From: Streptomyces canus
GTDB lineage: Bacteria > Actinomycetota > Actinomycetes > Streptomycetales > Streptomycetaceae
Reading direction: 5' to 3'
Assembly (NCBI RefSeq): GCF_001514145.1
Contig: NZ_KQ948657.1
Coordinates: forward strand, 1-64,000
DNA length: 64,000 nucleotides
Shown: one piece after another, positions 40,553 through 49,093 of the stretch
How positions within the stretch are numbered: position 1 is the stretch's first letter
How the letters are laid out: each line of letters opens with the position of its first letter
Program-made: the position numbers and the translations under genes
The notes under the pieces: generated by a model
Databases searched by the model: none
The model's input: the letters and a program-made list of their open reading frames with translations, nothing else
What the model was told of the DNA's origin: nothing

Positions 40553-42967
40553 TCACGCCGCCACCGGAACCTCCGGCGTCGCCCCGTTGGTCGCCGGGGA
40601 CAGCGCCAGCTCCAGGACCTGGCGGACGTCGGTGACGGCGTGGACGTCGAGCTTGTCCAGCACCTCCGCCGGGACGTCGTCCAGGTCGGCCTCGTTGCGC
40701 TTGGGGATGATGACGGTCGTCACCCCGGCGCGGTGCGCGGCGAGCAGCTTCTGCTTCACGCCGCCGATCGGGAGGACCCGGCCGGTCAGCGAGACCTCGC
40801 CCGTCATCGCCACGTGCGTGCGGACCAGGCGGCCGGAGAGCAGCGAGGCCAGCGCCGTCGTCATGGTGACGCCCGCGCTCGGGCCGTCCTTCGGGACCGC
40901 GCCCGCCGGGAAGTGGATGTGCACGCCCCGGTCCTTCAGGTCGCCGACCGGCAGTTCGAGCTCCGCGCCGCGCGACCGCAGGAAGCTCAGCGCGATCTGC
41001 GCGCTCTCCTTCATCACGTCACCCAGCTGGCCGGTCAGCGTCAGACCCGCCGCGCCCGTCTCCGGGTCGGCCAGCGACGCCTCGACGAACAGCACGTCTC
41101 CGCCCGCTCCGGTGACCGCGAGTCCGGTCGCCACCCCGGGGACCGCCGTACGGCGCTCCGCCGGGTCCTGGGCCGACTCGGGCACGTGGTGCGGCCGGCC
41201 GATCAGACCGCGCAGTTCCGCGTCCGTGACGGTGAACGGCAGCTCCCGCTCGCCCAGTTCGTGCTGGGCCGCCACCTTGCGCAGCAGCCTCGCGACGGAC
41301 CTCTCCAGGGTGCGGACGCCCGCCTCGCGGGTGTACTCGCCGGCGAGCTTGCGCAGCGCGCTCTCGTCGATGACGACCTCGTCCTTGGCGAGCCCCGCCC
41401 GCTCCAGCTGGCGCGGGAGCAGGTGGTCACGGGCGATGACAATCTTCTCGTCCTCGGTGTACCCGTCGAGCCGGACCAGCTCCATCCGGTCGAGCAGCGC
41501 CTCCGGGATCGCCTCCAGCACGTTGGCCGTGGCGAGGAAGACGACATCCGACAGATCGAGCTCGACCTCGAGGTAGTGGTCGCGGAAGGTGTGGTTCTGC
41601 GCCGGGTCCAGGACCTCCAGGAGGGCCGCCGCGGGGTCGCCGCGGAAGTCGGAGCCCACCTTGTCGATCTCGTCGAGCAGGACCACCGGGTTCATCGACC
41701 CGGCCTCCTTGATCGCCCGCACGATCCGGCCGGGCAGCGCGCCGACGTACGTCCGCCGGTGGCCGCGGATCTCCGCCTCGTCCCGTACGCCACCGAGGGC
41801 GACGCGGACGAACTTGCGGCCCATGGCGTGGGCCACGGACTCCCCGAGGCTGGTCTTGCCGACGCCGGGCGGCCCGACCAGGGCCAGGACGGCACCGCCG
41901 CGCCGGCCGCCGACGACACCCAGCCCGCGGTCGCTGCGGCGCTTGCGCACCGCCAGGTACTCGGTGATCCGCTCCTTCACGTCCTGGAGGCCCGCGTGCT
42001 CGGCGTCGAGGATCGCCTGGGCGCCCTGGATGTCGTACGCGTCCTCGGTCCGTTCGTTCCACGGCAGTTCGAGGACCGTGTCCAGCCAGGTCCGGATCCA
42101 GGAACCCTCAGGAGACTGGTCGCTGGACCGCTCCAGCTTGTCGACCTCCTTGAGGGCGGCCTCCCGCACCTTCTCGGGCAGGTCGGCCGCCTCCACGCGG
42201 GCGCGGTAGTCGTCGGACTCCTCGCCCTCCTGTTCGCCGTTGAGCTCGCGCAGTTCCTTGCGTACGGCTTCCAGCTGACGGCGGAGCAGGAACTCCCGCT
42301 GCTGCTTGTCGACGCCCTCCTGGACGTCCTTGGCGATGGTCTCGGCGACGTCCTGCTCGGCGAGGTGGTCGCGGAGCTGCTGGGTGGCGAGCTTGAGGCG
42401 GGCGACCGGGTCGGCCGTCTCCAGCAGTTCGACCTTCTGCTCGGTGGTCAGGAAGGGCGAGTAACCGGAGTTGTCGGCAAGGGTGGAGACGTCGTCGATG
42501 GCCTGCACCCGGTCGACGACCTGCCAGGCGGCGCGCTTGCGCAGCCAGGCGGTGGCGAGGGCCTTGTACTCCTTGACCAGTTCGGTGACGTGACCGGGCA
42601 GCGGTTCGGGGACGGTCTGGTCGACCGTGGTCCCCTCGACCCACAGGGCGGCGCCCGGGCCGGTGGTCCCCGCACCGATCTTCACCCTGCTCCGGCCGCG
42701 GATGAGTGCGCCCGGGTCGCCGTCGGCCAGCCGGCCGACCTGCTCGATGGTGCCGAGCACACCGGTGCCGGCGTATTCGCCGTCGATGCGTGGCACCAGA
42801 AGGACCTTCGGCTTTCCGGGTTCCGAGCGGGCGGCGGCCTGAGCGGCCTCCACCGCGGCACGGACGTCGGTGTCGTTCAGATCCAGCGGAACCACCATTC
42901 CGGGCAGCACGACCTCGTCGTCGAGCGGCAGCACGGGCAGGGTGAGCGGTGTGGACGTCGAAGCCAT
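40553..42967 (-). CDS. lon: ATP-dependent protease Lon
   Basis: ATG 42967 gives 804 aa, the normal size for Lon. The N-terminal substrate domain (residues ~10-200) is followed by a coiled-coil with DVAETIAKDVQEGVDKQQREFLLRRQLEAVRKELRELN. The AAA+ module has Walker A GPPGVGKTSLGES and Walker B VVLLDEIDKVG. The protease domain holds catalytic S697 in PKDGPSAGVTM and K740 in GGVKQKLLAA. It degrades damaged and regulatory proteins. The upstream region carries a HAIR-like operator, consistent with heat-shock repression by HspR as reported for Streptomyces lon. A terminator lies between it and the lysozyme gene. Confidence 0.96.
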   Translation of the reverse strand: MASTSTPLTLPVLPLDDEVVLPGMVVPLDLNDTDVRAAVEAAQAAARSEPGKPKVLLVPRIDGEYAGTGVLGTIEQVGRLADGDPGALIRGRSRVKIGAGTTGPGAALWVEGTTVDQTVPEPLPGHVTELVKEYKALATAWLRKRAAWQVVDRVQAIDDVSTLADNSGYSPFLTTEQKVELLETADPVARLKLATQQLRDHLAEQDVAETIAKDVQEGVDKQQREFLLRRQLEAVRKELRELNGEQEGEESDDYRARVEAADLPEKVREAALKEVDKLERSSDQSPEGSWIRTWLDTVLELPWNERTEDAYDIQGAQAILDAEHAGLQDVKERITEYLAVRKRRSDRGLGVVGGRRGGAVLALVGPPGVGKTSLGESVAHAMGRKFVRVALGGVRDEAEIRGHRRTYVGALPGRIVRAIKEAGSMNPVVLLDEIDKVGSDFRGDPAAALLEVLDPAQNHTFRDHYLEVELDLSDVVFLATANVLEAIPEALLDRMELVRLDGYTEDEKIVIARDHLLPRQLERAGLAKDEVVIDESALRKLAGEYTREAGVRTLERSVARLLRKVAAQHELGERELPFTVTDAELRGLIGRPHHVPESAQDPAERRTAVPGVATGLAVTGAGGDVLFVEASLADPETGAAGLTLTGQLGDVMKESAQIALSFLRSRGAELELPVGDLKDRGVHIHFPAGAVPKDGPSAGVTMTTALASLLSGRLVRTHVAMTGEVSLTGRVLPIGGVKQKLLAAHRAGVTTVIIPKRNEADLDDVPAEVLDKLDVHAVTDVRQVLELALSPATNGATPEVPVAA

Positions 42968-42988
42968 GATCTCCCCTTAGGCAGTCAA

Positions 42989-43009
42989 GTTGAGCTATGC
43001 CGACTCAAT
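42989..43009. promoter_or_regulatory. HAIR-like HspR operator upstream of lon
   Basis: GTTGAGC-N7-ACTCAAT at 42989-43009 matches the HspR consensus CTTGAGT-N7-ACTCAAG in 11 of 14 half-site positions with the exact 7-bp spacer. It starts 22 bp upstream of the lon start codon. HspR with DnaK represses lon and dnaK operons in Streptomyces; that is established for the family, and the match is seen directly. Confidence 0.75.
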
Positions 43010-43146
43010 GCATAGCCGCCTTCGAATGTTCCCCACCCACTCGCCTGTTCGCTGTCGGCGATCACAGCTGCCGGAATCCGCGGTTCGGGCCCTAAGGTCA
43101 CCCAGTAATAGACACATACCGCTAGCGGTCATTACAGGGGGATGTC

Positions 43147-43803
43147 ATGGACGGACTCGTACAGGCGTGGGTGACCGGCTGGGTCGTGTCCCGCGGGGCG
43201 GCGACGCCGCAGCGTGAGCCGTGGGGGTTCACCGTCGACGTGGGGCAGGTCGCGCAGGTGTCGCGGCACGTGTTCGACGCGCTGGGCGACGACGTGGACG
43301 AAGGGGTCGTGCGCAAGGTGGCGGGCGGGGTGACCGGGGCCGGGGTGTGGCTCAAGGTGTTCCAGGACCCGGACGTGGTCGGGCCCTGGCTGGACGAGGG
43401 CTGGTGGGTGGATCCCGAGCCGGGTTACCTGATGACGGTCCCGCTGACCGCACCGGCGCACCGGACCGCGGCCCCCGACGGATACCGGCTGCGCACCTGG
43501 TCCGTCGGCGGCGTCACCCGTGTACTCGTCGCCGCGCCCGACGGTTCCCTCGCGGCGCGCGGTCAGGTCACCCCGACCGGCGCGACCGCCGTCTTCGACC
43601 AGATCGAGACCGTGACCGCCCATCGGCGCCGGGGGCTGGGCAGCGTCGTCATGCGCACACTCCAGGCCGTGGCGACCGACACGGGCGCCGAGACCGGCGT
43701 CCTCGCGGGAACGCCGGCGGGGCGGGGGCTGTACGAGTATCTGGGCTGGCATGTGGAAGCTCCGCTCACCAGTGCGAAGTTCGTGGGACCGGACGCCGGG
43801 TGA
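43147..43803 (+). CDS. GNAT-family N-acetyltransferase
   Basis: The 218-aa protein starts at ATG 43147, after AGGGGGAT. Its N-terminal ~100 residues are of unfamiliar type (TGWVVSRGAATPQREPWGFTVDVG). The C-terminal GNAT domain has the acetyl-CoA segment IETVTAHRRRGLGSVVMRTLQAVA and LYEYLGWHVEAPLTSAKFV. The acceptor is not predictable; it could be a small molecule or protein. It is divergent from lon and followed by a decayed second acetyltransferase gene. Confidence 0.86.
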   Translation: MDGLVQAWVTGWVVSRGAATPQREPWGFTVDVGQVAQVSRHVFDALGDDVDEGVVRKVAGGVTGAGVWLKVFQDPDVVGPWLDEGWWVDPEPGYLMTVPLTAPAHRTAAPDGYRLRTWSVGGVTRVLVAAPDGSLAARGQVTPTGATAVFDQIETVTAHRRRGLGSVVMRTLQAVATDTGAETGVLAGTPAGRGLYEYLGWHVEAPLTSAKFVGPDAG

Positions 43804-43867
43804 CCGTCCGTCGCCACCCACGGAAAACCCGGAGGCGACAGGGGACGGCCTCTGTCATGCTGCGCCG

Positions 43868-44340
43868 GTGATCGCCCCGATACCTCCGGTGGTTCCCGCC
43901 GGCCGCATGGCGGACAACGCCCGGCGGGTCCTCGCTCTTCCCGGCGGACTGGAACTCGGGCCCCTTGGCGCGCGACCCTGCTGCCGACGCCGACCGAGGA
44001 CGAGGCCGGCGCGTATCGGGCGGATGCGGGGGGGCGGCGGGAGAGGGCTGCGTCAACGTCCACCGGGGCCACGCCGAGATCGCCTACTGGGTGCTGCCCG
44101 TGCTGACCGACCGGGCGCTGCACGATCTCGGTCTGCACCGCCTCACCCTCTGCCACGCCGTCGCCGACGATGCCTCCTGCCGGGTGGCGGAGAGGGCCGG
44201 CTTCCGGCTGGAGGGCACCATGCGCCACGCCCTCCTCCACGCGGACGGCGGCACGACCAGTACGTCCCCGCGCGCGTGCGGGGCGACGCCCCGAACGACC
44301 CAGATGACCGAGACGACCGAGACGACCGGGGGAAAGAACG
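43868..44340 (+). pseudogene. Decayed RimJ/RimL-type acetyltransferase
   Basis: In one frame, NVHRGHAEIAYWVLP and then LGLHRLTLCHAVADDASCRVAERAGFRLEGTMRHALLHADG are clear RimJ/RimL-type GNAT segments. Between AYWVLP and LTDRALHDLGLHRL the normal acetyl-CoA loop (R/QGRG-type) is missing. The end HDQYVPARVRGD appears only in a different frame, so at least one frameshift and one deletion are present. The N-terminal part (VIAPIPPVVPAG, then GGLELGPLGAR) is in yet another frame. The gene is dead; a short run of GACCGAGACGACCGAGACGACC closes it. Confidence 0.75.
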
Positions 44341-44343
44341 ACC

Positions 44344-45141
44344 ATGACCACCGCAGACATACAGCCCCTCCTCTCCGCCTACGACGACCAGATGCGTGGC
44401 GCTCCCCCGACCCCGCCCACGGGGGTGACGTACGACCAGGACGGACCGCTGCTCAGGATCGTCGGCCAGTTCCGCGGGTTCGTGAGCGGGCCGCGCGACC
44501 TCGGCGTCGACGGCGCCGCGCTCGACGAACTCATCGCGCGGCAACGTGACTTCTTCGCGGCACGCGGCGAGGCCGTCGAATGGAAGACCCGCTCCCACGA
44601 CACCCCGGCCGACCTCACCGAACGACTCCGCGCGGCCGGTTTCGTGCCCGAGGAGCGGGAGACGGTACTGGTCGGCCGGGCCGCCGAGATGGCCGTACGA
44701 CAGCCCGCGCCACCGGAAGGCGTCACCGTGCGCCGCGTCACCGCGGACGCGGACATGCGCCGGATCGCCGCGATGGAGTCGGCGGTGTGGGGCGAGGACT
44801 GGAGCTGGCTCGCCGACGACCTGATCGGCAGGGTGGCCGCCGCACCGGACGACATCGCGGTGTACGTCGCCGAGGCGGACGGCGAAGTGGTGTGCGCCGC
44901 CTGGCTGGTGTTCCGCACGGGCACGGGGTTCGCGAGCCTGTGGGGCGGATCCACGCTCGCCGAGTGGCGGGGCAGGGGCATCTACCGCGCGCTGGTCGCC
45001 GTACGCGCCGCTCTCGCCGTCTCCCGCGGGGTCACGTATCTGCACGTGGACGCGTCCGACGACAGCGCGCCCATTCTGCGCAGGCTCGGCATGCACGCGG
45101 TGACCACGACGACGCCGTACGTCTGGACGCCGGGCCGCTGA
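44344..45141 (+). CDS. GNAT-family N-acetyltransferase
   Basis: The 265-aa protein starts at ATG 44344 behind GGGGGAAAG. It has two domains: an N-terminal alpha/beta part (residues 1-125, with QRDFFAARGEAVEWKTRSHDTPADLTERLRAAGFVPEERETVLVG) and a C-terminal GNAT core (GVTVRRVTADADMRRIAAMES, then STLAEWRGRGIYRALVAVRAALAVSRGVTYLHVDASDDSAPILRRLGM). The Q/RxxGxG-type acetyl-CoA motif WRGRGIYRAL is intact. The acceptor is unknown. It follows the decayed acetyltransferase on the same strand. Confidence 0.88.
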   Translation: MTTADIQPLLSAYDDQMRGAPPTPPTGVTYDQDGPLLRIVGQFRGFVSGPRDLGVDGAALDELIARQRDFFAARGEAVEWKTRSHDTPADLTERLRAAGFVPEERETVLVGRAAEMAVRQPAPPEGVTVRRVTADADMRRIAAMESAVWGEDWSWLADDLIGRVAAAPDDIAVYVAEADGEVVCAAWLVFRTGTGFASLWGGSTLAEWRGRGIYRALVAVRAALAVSRGVTYLHVDASDDSAPILRRLGMHAVTTTTPYVWTPGR

Positions 45142-45211
45142 CATCGCAATGGCTTGCCGGGACTTGGGGAGCAGGCCGGCCACCCGTCAGCCGCGTCGAC
45201 AACCCTGCGAG

Positions 45212-46018
45212 TCACTGCACCCAGCGACCGGCGAAGGGCTGGCGCGCACGGTGCCACCGCCGTACCGCCGGCCAGGTCGCGACGCCGATCGTCAGGGCGA
45301 TCAGGTGGCCCCAGTCGGTCATCGGGTCGGTGAACCCGATCAGGTTCGTCACGAGCATCCAGCCGAAGAGGGCCAGCAACGGCCGGCCCAGCCACGGCCC
45401 GAGCAGCCCCGACAGCGCGCCGAGGCTCGCGGCCACACCGAAGCTGACTCCGTAGTCGAGGCGGTGCAGTGAGGTGGCGGGCAGATGCCCGACCAGGACC
45501 GCGAGTCCTATGGGGACCTCCGTGGCGAGGGTCGCCCCGACATGCCCGAGCAGGAAGACACCGGCCGTGCGCACGCCACCGATCCGCCGCTCCAGTGCGG
45601 TCAGGACGAACAGCAGGGCGACGGCGTACGGCGAGAGGATCCCGCCCGCGATCCACAAGGCGCTGGCGACCAGCACCAGCACGGGTGTCCGCACGAGGTG
45701 GGCGACATCGGTGCTGGAGCCCTGGTGCAGGGTGTGCACGAGGGCGGGGTCGAGATGCGCGGCGACGAGCGAGACCACGGCCAGGACGGCACCGTAGACG
45801 AAGGTGAACGGGGTCCCGGCGGGGGTGGGGAACAGCCGCCTGAGGCGGAGGACGCGAAGTCGGCTGTCCGGGGCGGCCGTTGGCGGGGGTGTCGCCGGTG
45901 TCTCGACGGCACCCGTCATGCCCCGTTCCCGCTGCCGGGGCATGCCGTCGAGCAGGCCCGCCACCGGCGCGGGGGCGGGCGCGTCGTCGGAAGGAGTGGC
46001 AGGCACGGTCCGTTCCAA
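45212..46018 (-). CDS. Rhomboid-like membrane protein
   Basis: TTG 46018 behind AAGGAG gives 268 aa; longer readings to 46177 lack a ribosome-binding site. A Pro/Ala-rich cytosolic leader of ~60 residues precedes about six TM helices. The motif YGVSFGVAASLGALSG (Ser in a G-x-S-x-G setting) and a later His in DWGHLIALTIG match the serine and histidine of rhomboid-type intramembrane proteases (Rhomboid_2-like). Activity cannot be proven from sequence. It is divergent from the spermidine-synthase-like gene. Confidence 0.75.
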   Translation of the reverse strand: MERTVPATPSDDAPAPAPVAGLLDGMPRQRERGMTGAVETPATPPPTAAPDSRLRVLRLRRLFPTPAGTPFTFVYGAVLAVVSLVAAHLDPALVHTLHQGSSTDVAHLVRTPVLVLVASALWIAGGILSPYAVALLFVLTALERRIGGVRTAGVFLLGHVGATLATEVPIGLAVLVGHLPATSLHRLDYGVSFGVAASLGALSGLLGPWLGRPLLALFGWMLVTNLIGFTDPMTDWGHLIALTIGVATWPAVRRWHRARQPFAGRWVQ

Positions 46019-46157
46019 GGTGAGCTGCTCCTTCCCTTTCACCCCAGCCTTCGCGCCCGACCCATCCGCTGTCTGTGACCTGCGCCACCTCGCCGCCCAT
46101 TCACAGGGACTTCTCAAGAAGTCCCGGTCGGGACGCCGTACCTGCCAGAATGGGCCG

Positions 46158-46835
46158 ATGCCCACCTCGTACGACATTCCCGAAGTCCTGGACCGTCGCG
46201 AGGGCCCCTACGGGGAGGTCGTCCTGCGGCGCCACGGCGAGTTGCTCCAGATCATCGCCAACGGCTGCTTCCTGATGGACACCTCCGACGGACGCTCGGA
46301 GCGGATGCTCGTCGACGCGGCGCTCGACGCCCTCGACGACCGCCCCGCCCCGCACGTCCTCATCGGCGGCCTCGGCGTCGGCTTCTCGCTCGCACACGCG
46401 GCCGCGAATCCGCGCTGGGGCCGGATCACGGTCGTGGAGCGGGAACCGGCGATCGTCGACTGGCACCGCGCGGGCCCGCTCTCGGCGCTCTCGGCCGAGG
46501 CGCTCGCCGATCCCCGGACGAACATTCTGGAAACGGATCTAGTCGGATTCGTCAATGAGACATGCGCCACTTTTGACGTGCTGTGCCTCGACATCGACAA
46601 CGGGCCCGGCTGGACGGTCACGGAGGGCAACGGCGGACTCTACGCGCGTGCCGGACTCACAAGCTGCGCAAGGGTGTTGAAGCCGGGCGGGGTACTGGCC
46701 GTGTGGTCCGCGAAACCCTCTGCGGAATTTGAGGGATCCCTAGCAAATGCCGGGTTCCAGCAGGTACGTACCGAGGAGATCCCCGTTGCCCGGGGCGTAC
46801 CCGACGTCGTGCATCTCGCCGTCCGACCTGGATAG
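46158..46835 (+). CDS. Spermidine-synthase-like methyltransferase-fold protein
   Basis: ATG 46158 gives 225 aa. A class I Rossmann core follows an N-terminal segment EVVLRRHGELLQIIANGCFLMDTSDGRSERML. The core reads VLIGGLGVGFSLAHAAAN, VVEREPAIVDWHRAG, FDVLCLDIDNGPGW and VLKPGGVLAVWSAKP. These match polyamine aminopropyltransferase-type (spermidine synthase) proteins, although the usual catalytic Asp-rich loop is only partly visible. The reaction is therefore uncertain. A lower-GC patch lies around 46510-46580. Confidence 0.85.
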   Translation: MPTSYDIPEVLDRREGPYGEVVLRRHGELLQIIANGCFLMDTSDGRSERMLVDAALDALDDRPAPHVLIGGLGVGFSLAHAAANPRWGRITVVEREPAIVDWHRAGPLSALSAEALADPRTNILETDLVGFVNETCATFDVLCLDIDNGPGWTVTEGNGGLYARAGLTSCARVLKPGGVLAVWSAKPSAEFEGSLANAGFQQVRTEEIPVARGVPDVVHLAVRPG

Positions 46836-46925
46836 CAAAGGGGTGATGACTCCCCGTACTCTGCTTCCCTACGCCGATCATTCAAGCGTCAATCGCAGTC
46901 ATGCGCAGACAAGGAATCACCCCAC

Positions 46926-47696
46926 ATGGTTCCGGAAAGCACTCCCCAGGGGCGGGCGATGGAGCAGACACACACCTCCCACAACGGCACGACGGCCACG
47001 CCGGGCGCACAGCGCCGGGTTCTGGTCGTCGAGGACGATCCGACGATCGTCGACGCCATCGCGACCCGCCTGCGCGCCGAGGGATTCCTCGTGCAAACAG
47101 CGGTCGACGGTCCGTCGGCGGTGGACACGGCAGAGGCCTGGCAGCCGGACCTGCTGATCCTCGACATCATGCTGCCCGGCTTCGACGGTCTCGAGGTCTG
47201 CCGCCGTGTGCAGGCCGCCCGTCCGGTGCCGGTGATGATGCTCACCGCGCGGGACGACGAGACCGACATGCTGGTCGGGCTCGGCGTCGGCGCGGACGAC
47301 TACATGACCAAGCCGTTCTCGATGCGTGAGCTGGCCGCGCGCGTGCACGTCCTGCTGCGGCGGGTCGAGCGGGCCGCACTGGCCGCCGCGACGCCCCGGT
47401 CCGGCATTCTCCGGCTCGGCGAGCTGGAGATCGACCACGCGCAGCGCCGGGTGCGGGTGCGCTCGGAGGACGTGCATCTGACGCCCACCGAGTTCGACCT
47501 CCTGGTGTGCCTGGCCAACACCCCGCGCGCGGTGCTCTCCCGTGAGCAGTTGCTGGCCGAGGTCTGGGACTGGGCGGACGCCTCCGGCACCCGCACGGTC
47601 GACAGCCACATCAAGGCACTGCGCCGGAAGATCGGCGCCGAGCGGATCCGTACGGTGCACGGCGTGGGCTACGCCCTGGAGACGCCGACGCCATGA
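46926..47696 (+). CDS. OmpR/PhoB-family response regulator
   Basis: ATG 46926 (behind AAGGA) gives 256 aa; ATG 46959 is a plausible later start, 11 codons in. The receiver domain has VLVVEDDPTIVDAIATRL, phosphoacceptor D80 (ILDIMLPG) and the Lys in YMTKPFSMRELAARV. The winged-helix effector reads LRLGELEIDHAQRRVRV to KALRRKIGAERIRTVHGVGYALE. The downstream kinase overlaps its stop by 4 nt. The pair lies just upstream of kgd. Confidence 0.94.
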   Translation: MVPESTPQGRAMEQTHTSHNGTTATPGAQRRVLVVEDDPTIVDAIATRLRAEGFLVQTAVDGPSAVDTAEAWQPDLLILDIMLPGFDGLEVCRRVQAARPVPVMMLTARDDETDMLVGLGVGADDYMTKPFSMRELAARVHVLLRRVERAALAAATPRSGILRLGELEIDHAQRRVRVRSEDVHLTPTEFDLLVCLANTPRAVLSREQLLAEVWDWADASGTRTVDSHIKALRRKIGAERIRTVHGVGYALETPTP

Positions 47697-48799
47697 GCGA
47701 GGGTCCGGCCGTCCGGAGAAGCCCCAAGGAACCCTGGGGTGGCGTGAGCCCGTTCTCGATCAAGACCAAGCTGGGCGCGCTGGTCGTCATCGCGGTCCTC
47801 ATCACCACCGGGCTGATGATGATCGCGATGCGCACGGCGACCGAGCTGCGCTTCATCACGGTCTTCTCGATGATCGCCACACTGCTCATTACGCAGTTCG
47901 TGGCGCATTCGCTCACCGCGCCGCTGGACGACATGAACGCGGTCGCCCGGTCCATCTCGCACGGCGACTACACCCGCCGGGTGCGGGAGAACCGCCGGGA
48001 CGAGCTGGGCGACCTGGCCCAGACGATCAACCGCATGGCGGACGACCTGGAGGCCCAGGAACGCCAGCGCAAGGAACTTGTGGCAAATGTCTCCCATGAG
48101 CTGCGCACGCCCATCGCGGGCCTGCGCGCGGTGCTGGAGAACATCGTCGACGGGGTCACCCAGGCCGACCCCGAGACCATGCGCACGGCCCTGAAGCAGA
48201 CCGAGCGGCTCGGCCGGCTGGTGGAGACGCTGCTGGACCTGTCGCGGCTCGACAACGGCGTCGTACCGCTGAAAAAGCGCCGTTTCGAGGTGTGGCCGTA
48301 TCTGTCGGGCGTGCTGAAGGAGGCCAACATGGTCGCCACCGCGCGCGGGGGCATCGCGTCCGGGTCCGGCAGTCACACCCGCAACGACGTCCATCTGCAC
48401 CTCGACGTGTCCCCGCCGGAGCTCACCGCTCACGCCGACCCGGAGCGCATCCACCAGGTCGTCGCCAACCTCATCGACAACGCGGTCAAGCACAGCCCGG
48501 CGCACGGCCGGGTGACGGTCAAGGCGCGGCGCGGGTCCCTGCCGGAGTCGCTCGAGCTGGAGGTTCTCGACGAGGGCCCCGGCATTCCGCGCTCGGAGTG
48601 GCACCGCGTCTTCGAGCGGTTCAACCGCGGCCAGGTCAGGCGGCCGCACGGACCGGGCAGCGACGGCGGCACCGGACTCGGGCTCGCCATCGCCCGCTGG
48701 GCGGTGGATCTGCACGGCGGCCGGATCGGAGTGGCTGAATCCGATCGGGGCTGCAGGATCCTTGTCACCCTTCCAGGACTTCCATCTCTGCCAAGTTGA
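47693..48799 (+). CDS. Sensor histidine kinase, partner of the OmpR-type regulator
   Basis: The 368-aa kinase has TM helices near residues 27-47 and 53-71 with almost no external loop. HAMP (DDMNAVARSISHGDYTRRVRENRRDELGDL), the H-box with H135 (LVANVSHELRTPIAGLRAV), then HATPase motifs VVANLIDNAVKHSP, VLDEGPGIP and GGTGLGLAIARWAVDLHGG follow. All catalytic elements are intact. Its start overlaps the regulator stop (ATGA). The gap to kgd (294 bp) is gene-free and must hold the kgd promoter; no clear -35/-10 pair stands out. Confidence 0.94.
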   Translation: MSEGPAVRRSPKEPWGGVSPFSIKTKLGALVVIAVLITTGLMMIAMRTATELRFITVFSMIATLLITQFVAHSLTAPLDDMNAVARSISHGDYTRRVRENRRDELGDLAQTINRMADDLEAQERQRKELVANVSHELRTPIAGLRAVLENIVDGVTQADPETMRTALKQTERLGRLVETLLDLSRLDNGVVPLKKRRFEVWPYLSGVLKEANMVATARGGIASGSGSHTRNDVHLHLDVSPPELTAHADPERIHQVVANLIDNAVKHSPAHGRVTVKARRGSLPESLELEVLDEGPGIPRSEWHRVFERFNRGQVRRPHGPGSDGGTGLGLAIARWAVDLHGGRIGVAESDRGCRILVTLPGLPSLPS

Positions 48800-49093
48800 C
48801 GTAAAGTTCGAAGCGGAGCCACAAGATCCATCTCTGTTCCGCGCCGACGGACACGTGTGATCAGGCAGAGGGCCGCGCCATCGTCGCGCAGAGCCCCGCT
48901 CGGTGCTTCCCTCCCGTGGATTCACGCAGCGGAACCACGCTTGTTTCCCGCCATTTCCGCCCCCGAAACCCGCTCTTTGATGTGACTTACACGACGATGG
49001 ACCGGCCCGGCCTGACCTTCACCGTCTTGGGGGCGTAGCCTTTATTCCCGCTGTCCATCACCTTGTGAGAAGCGGAAGAGGGCGGTTGCCGCC

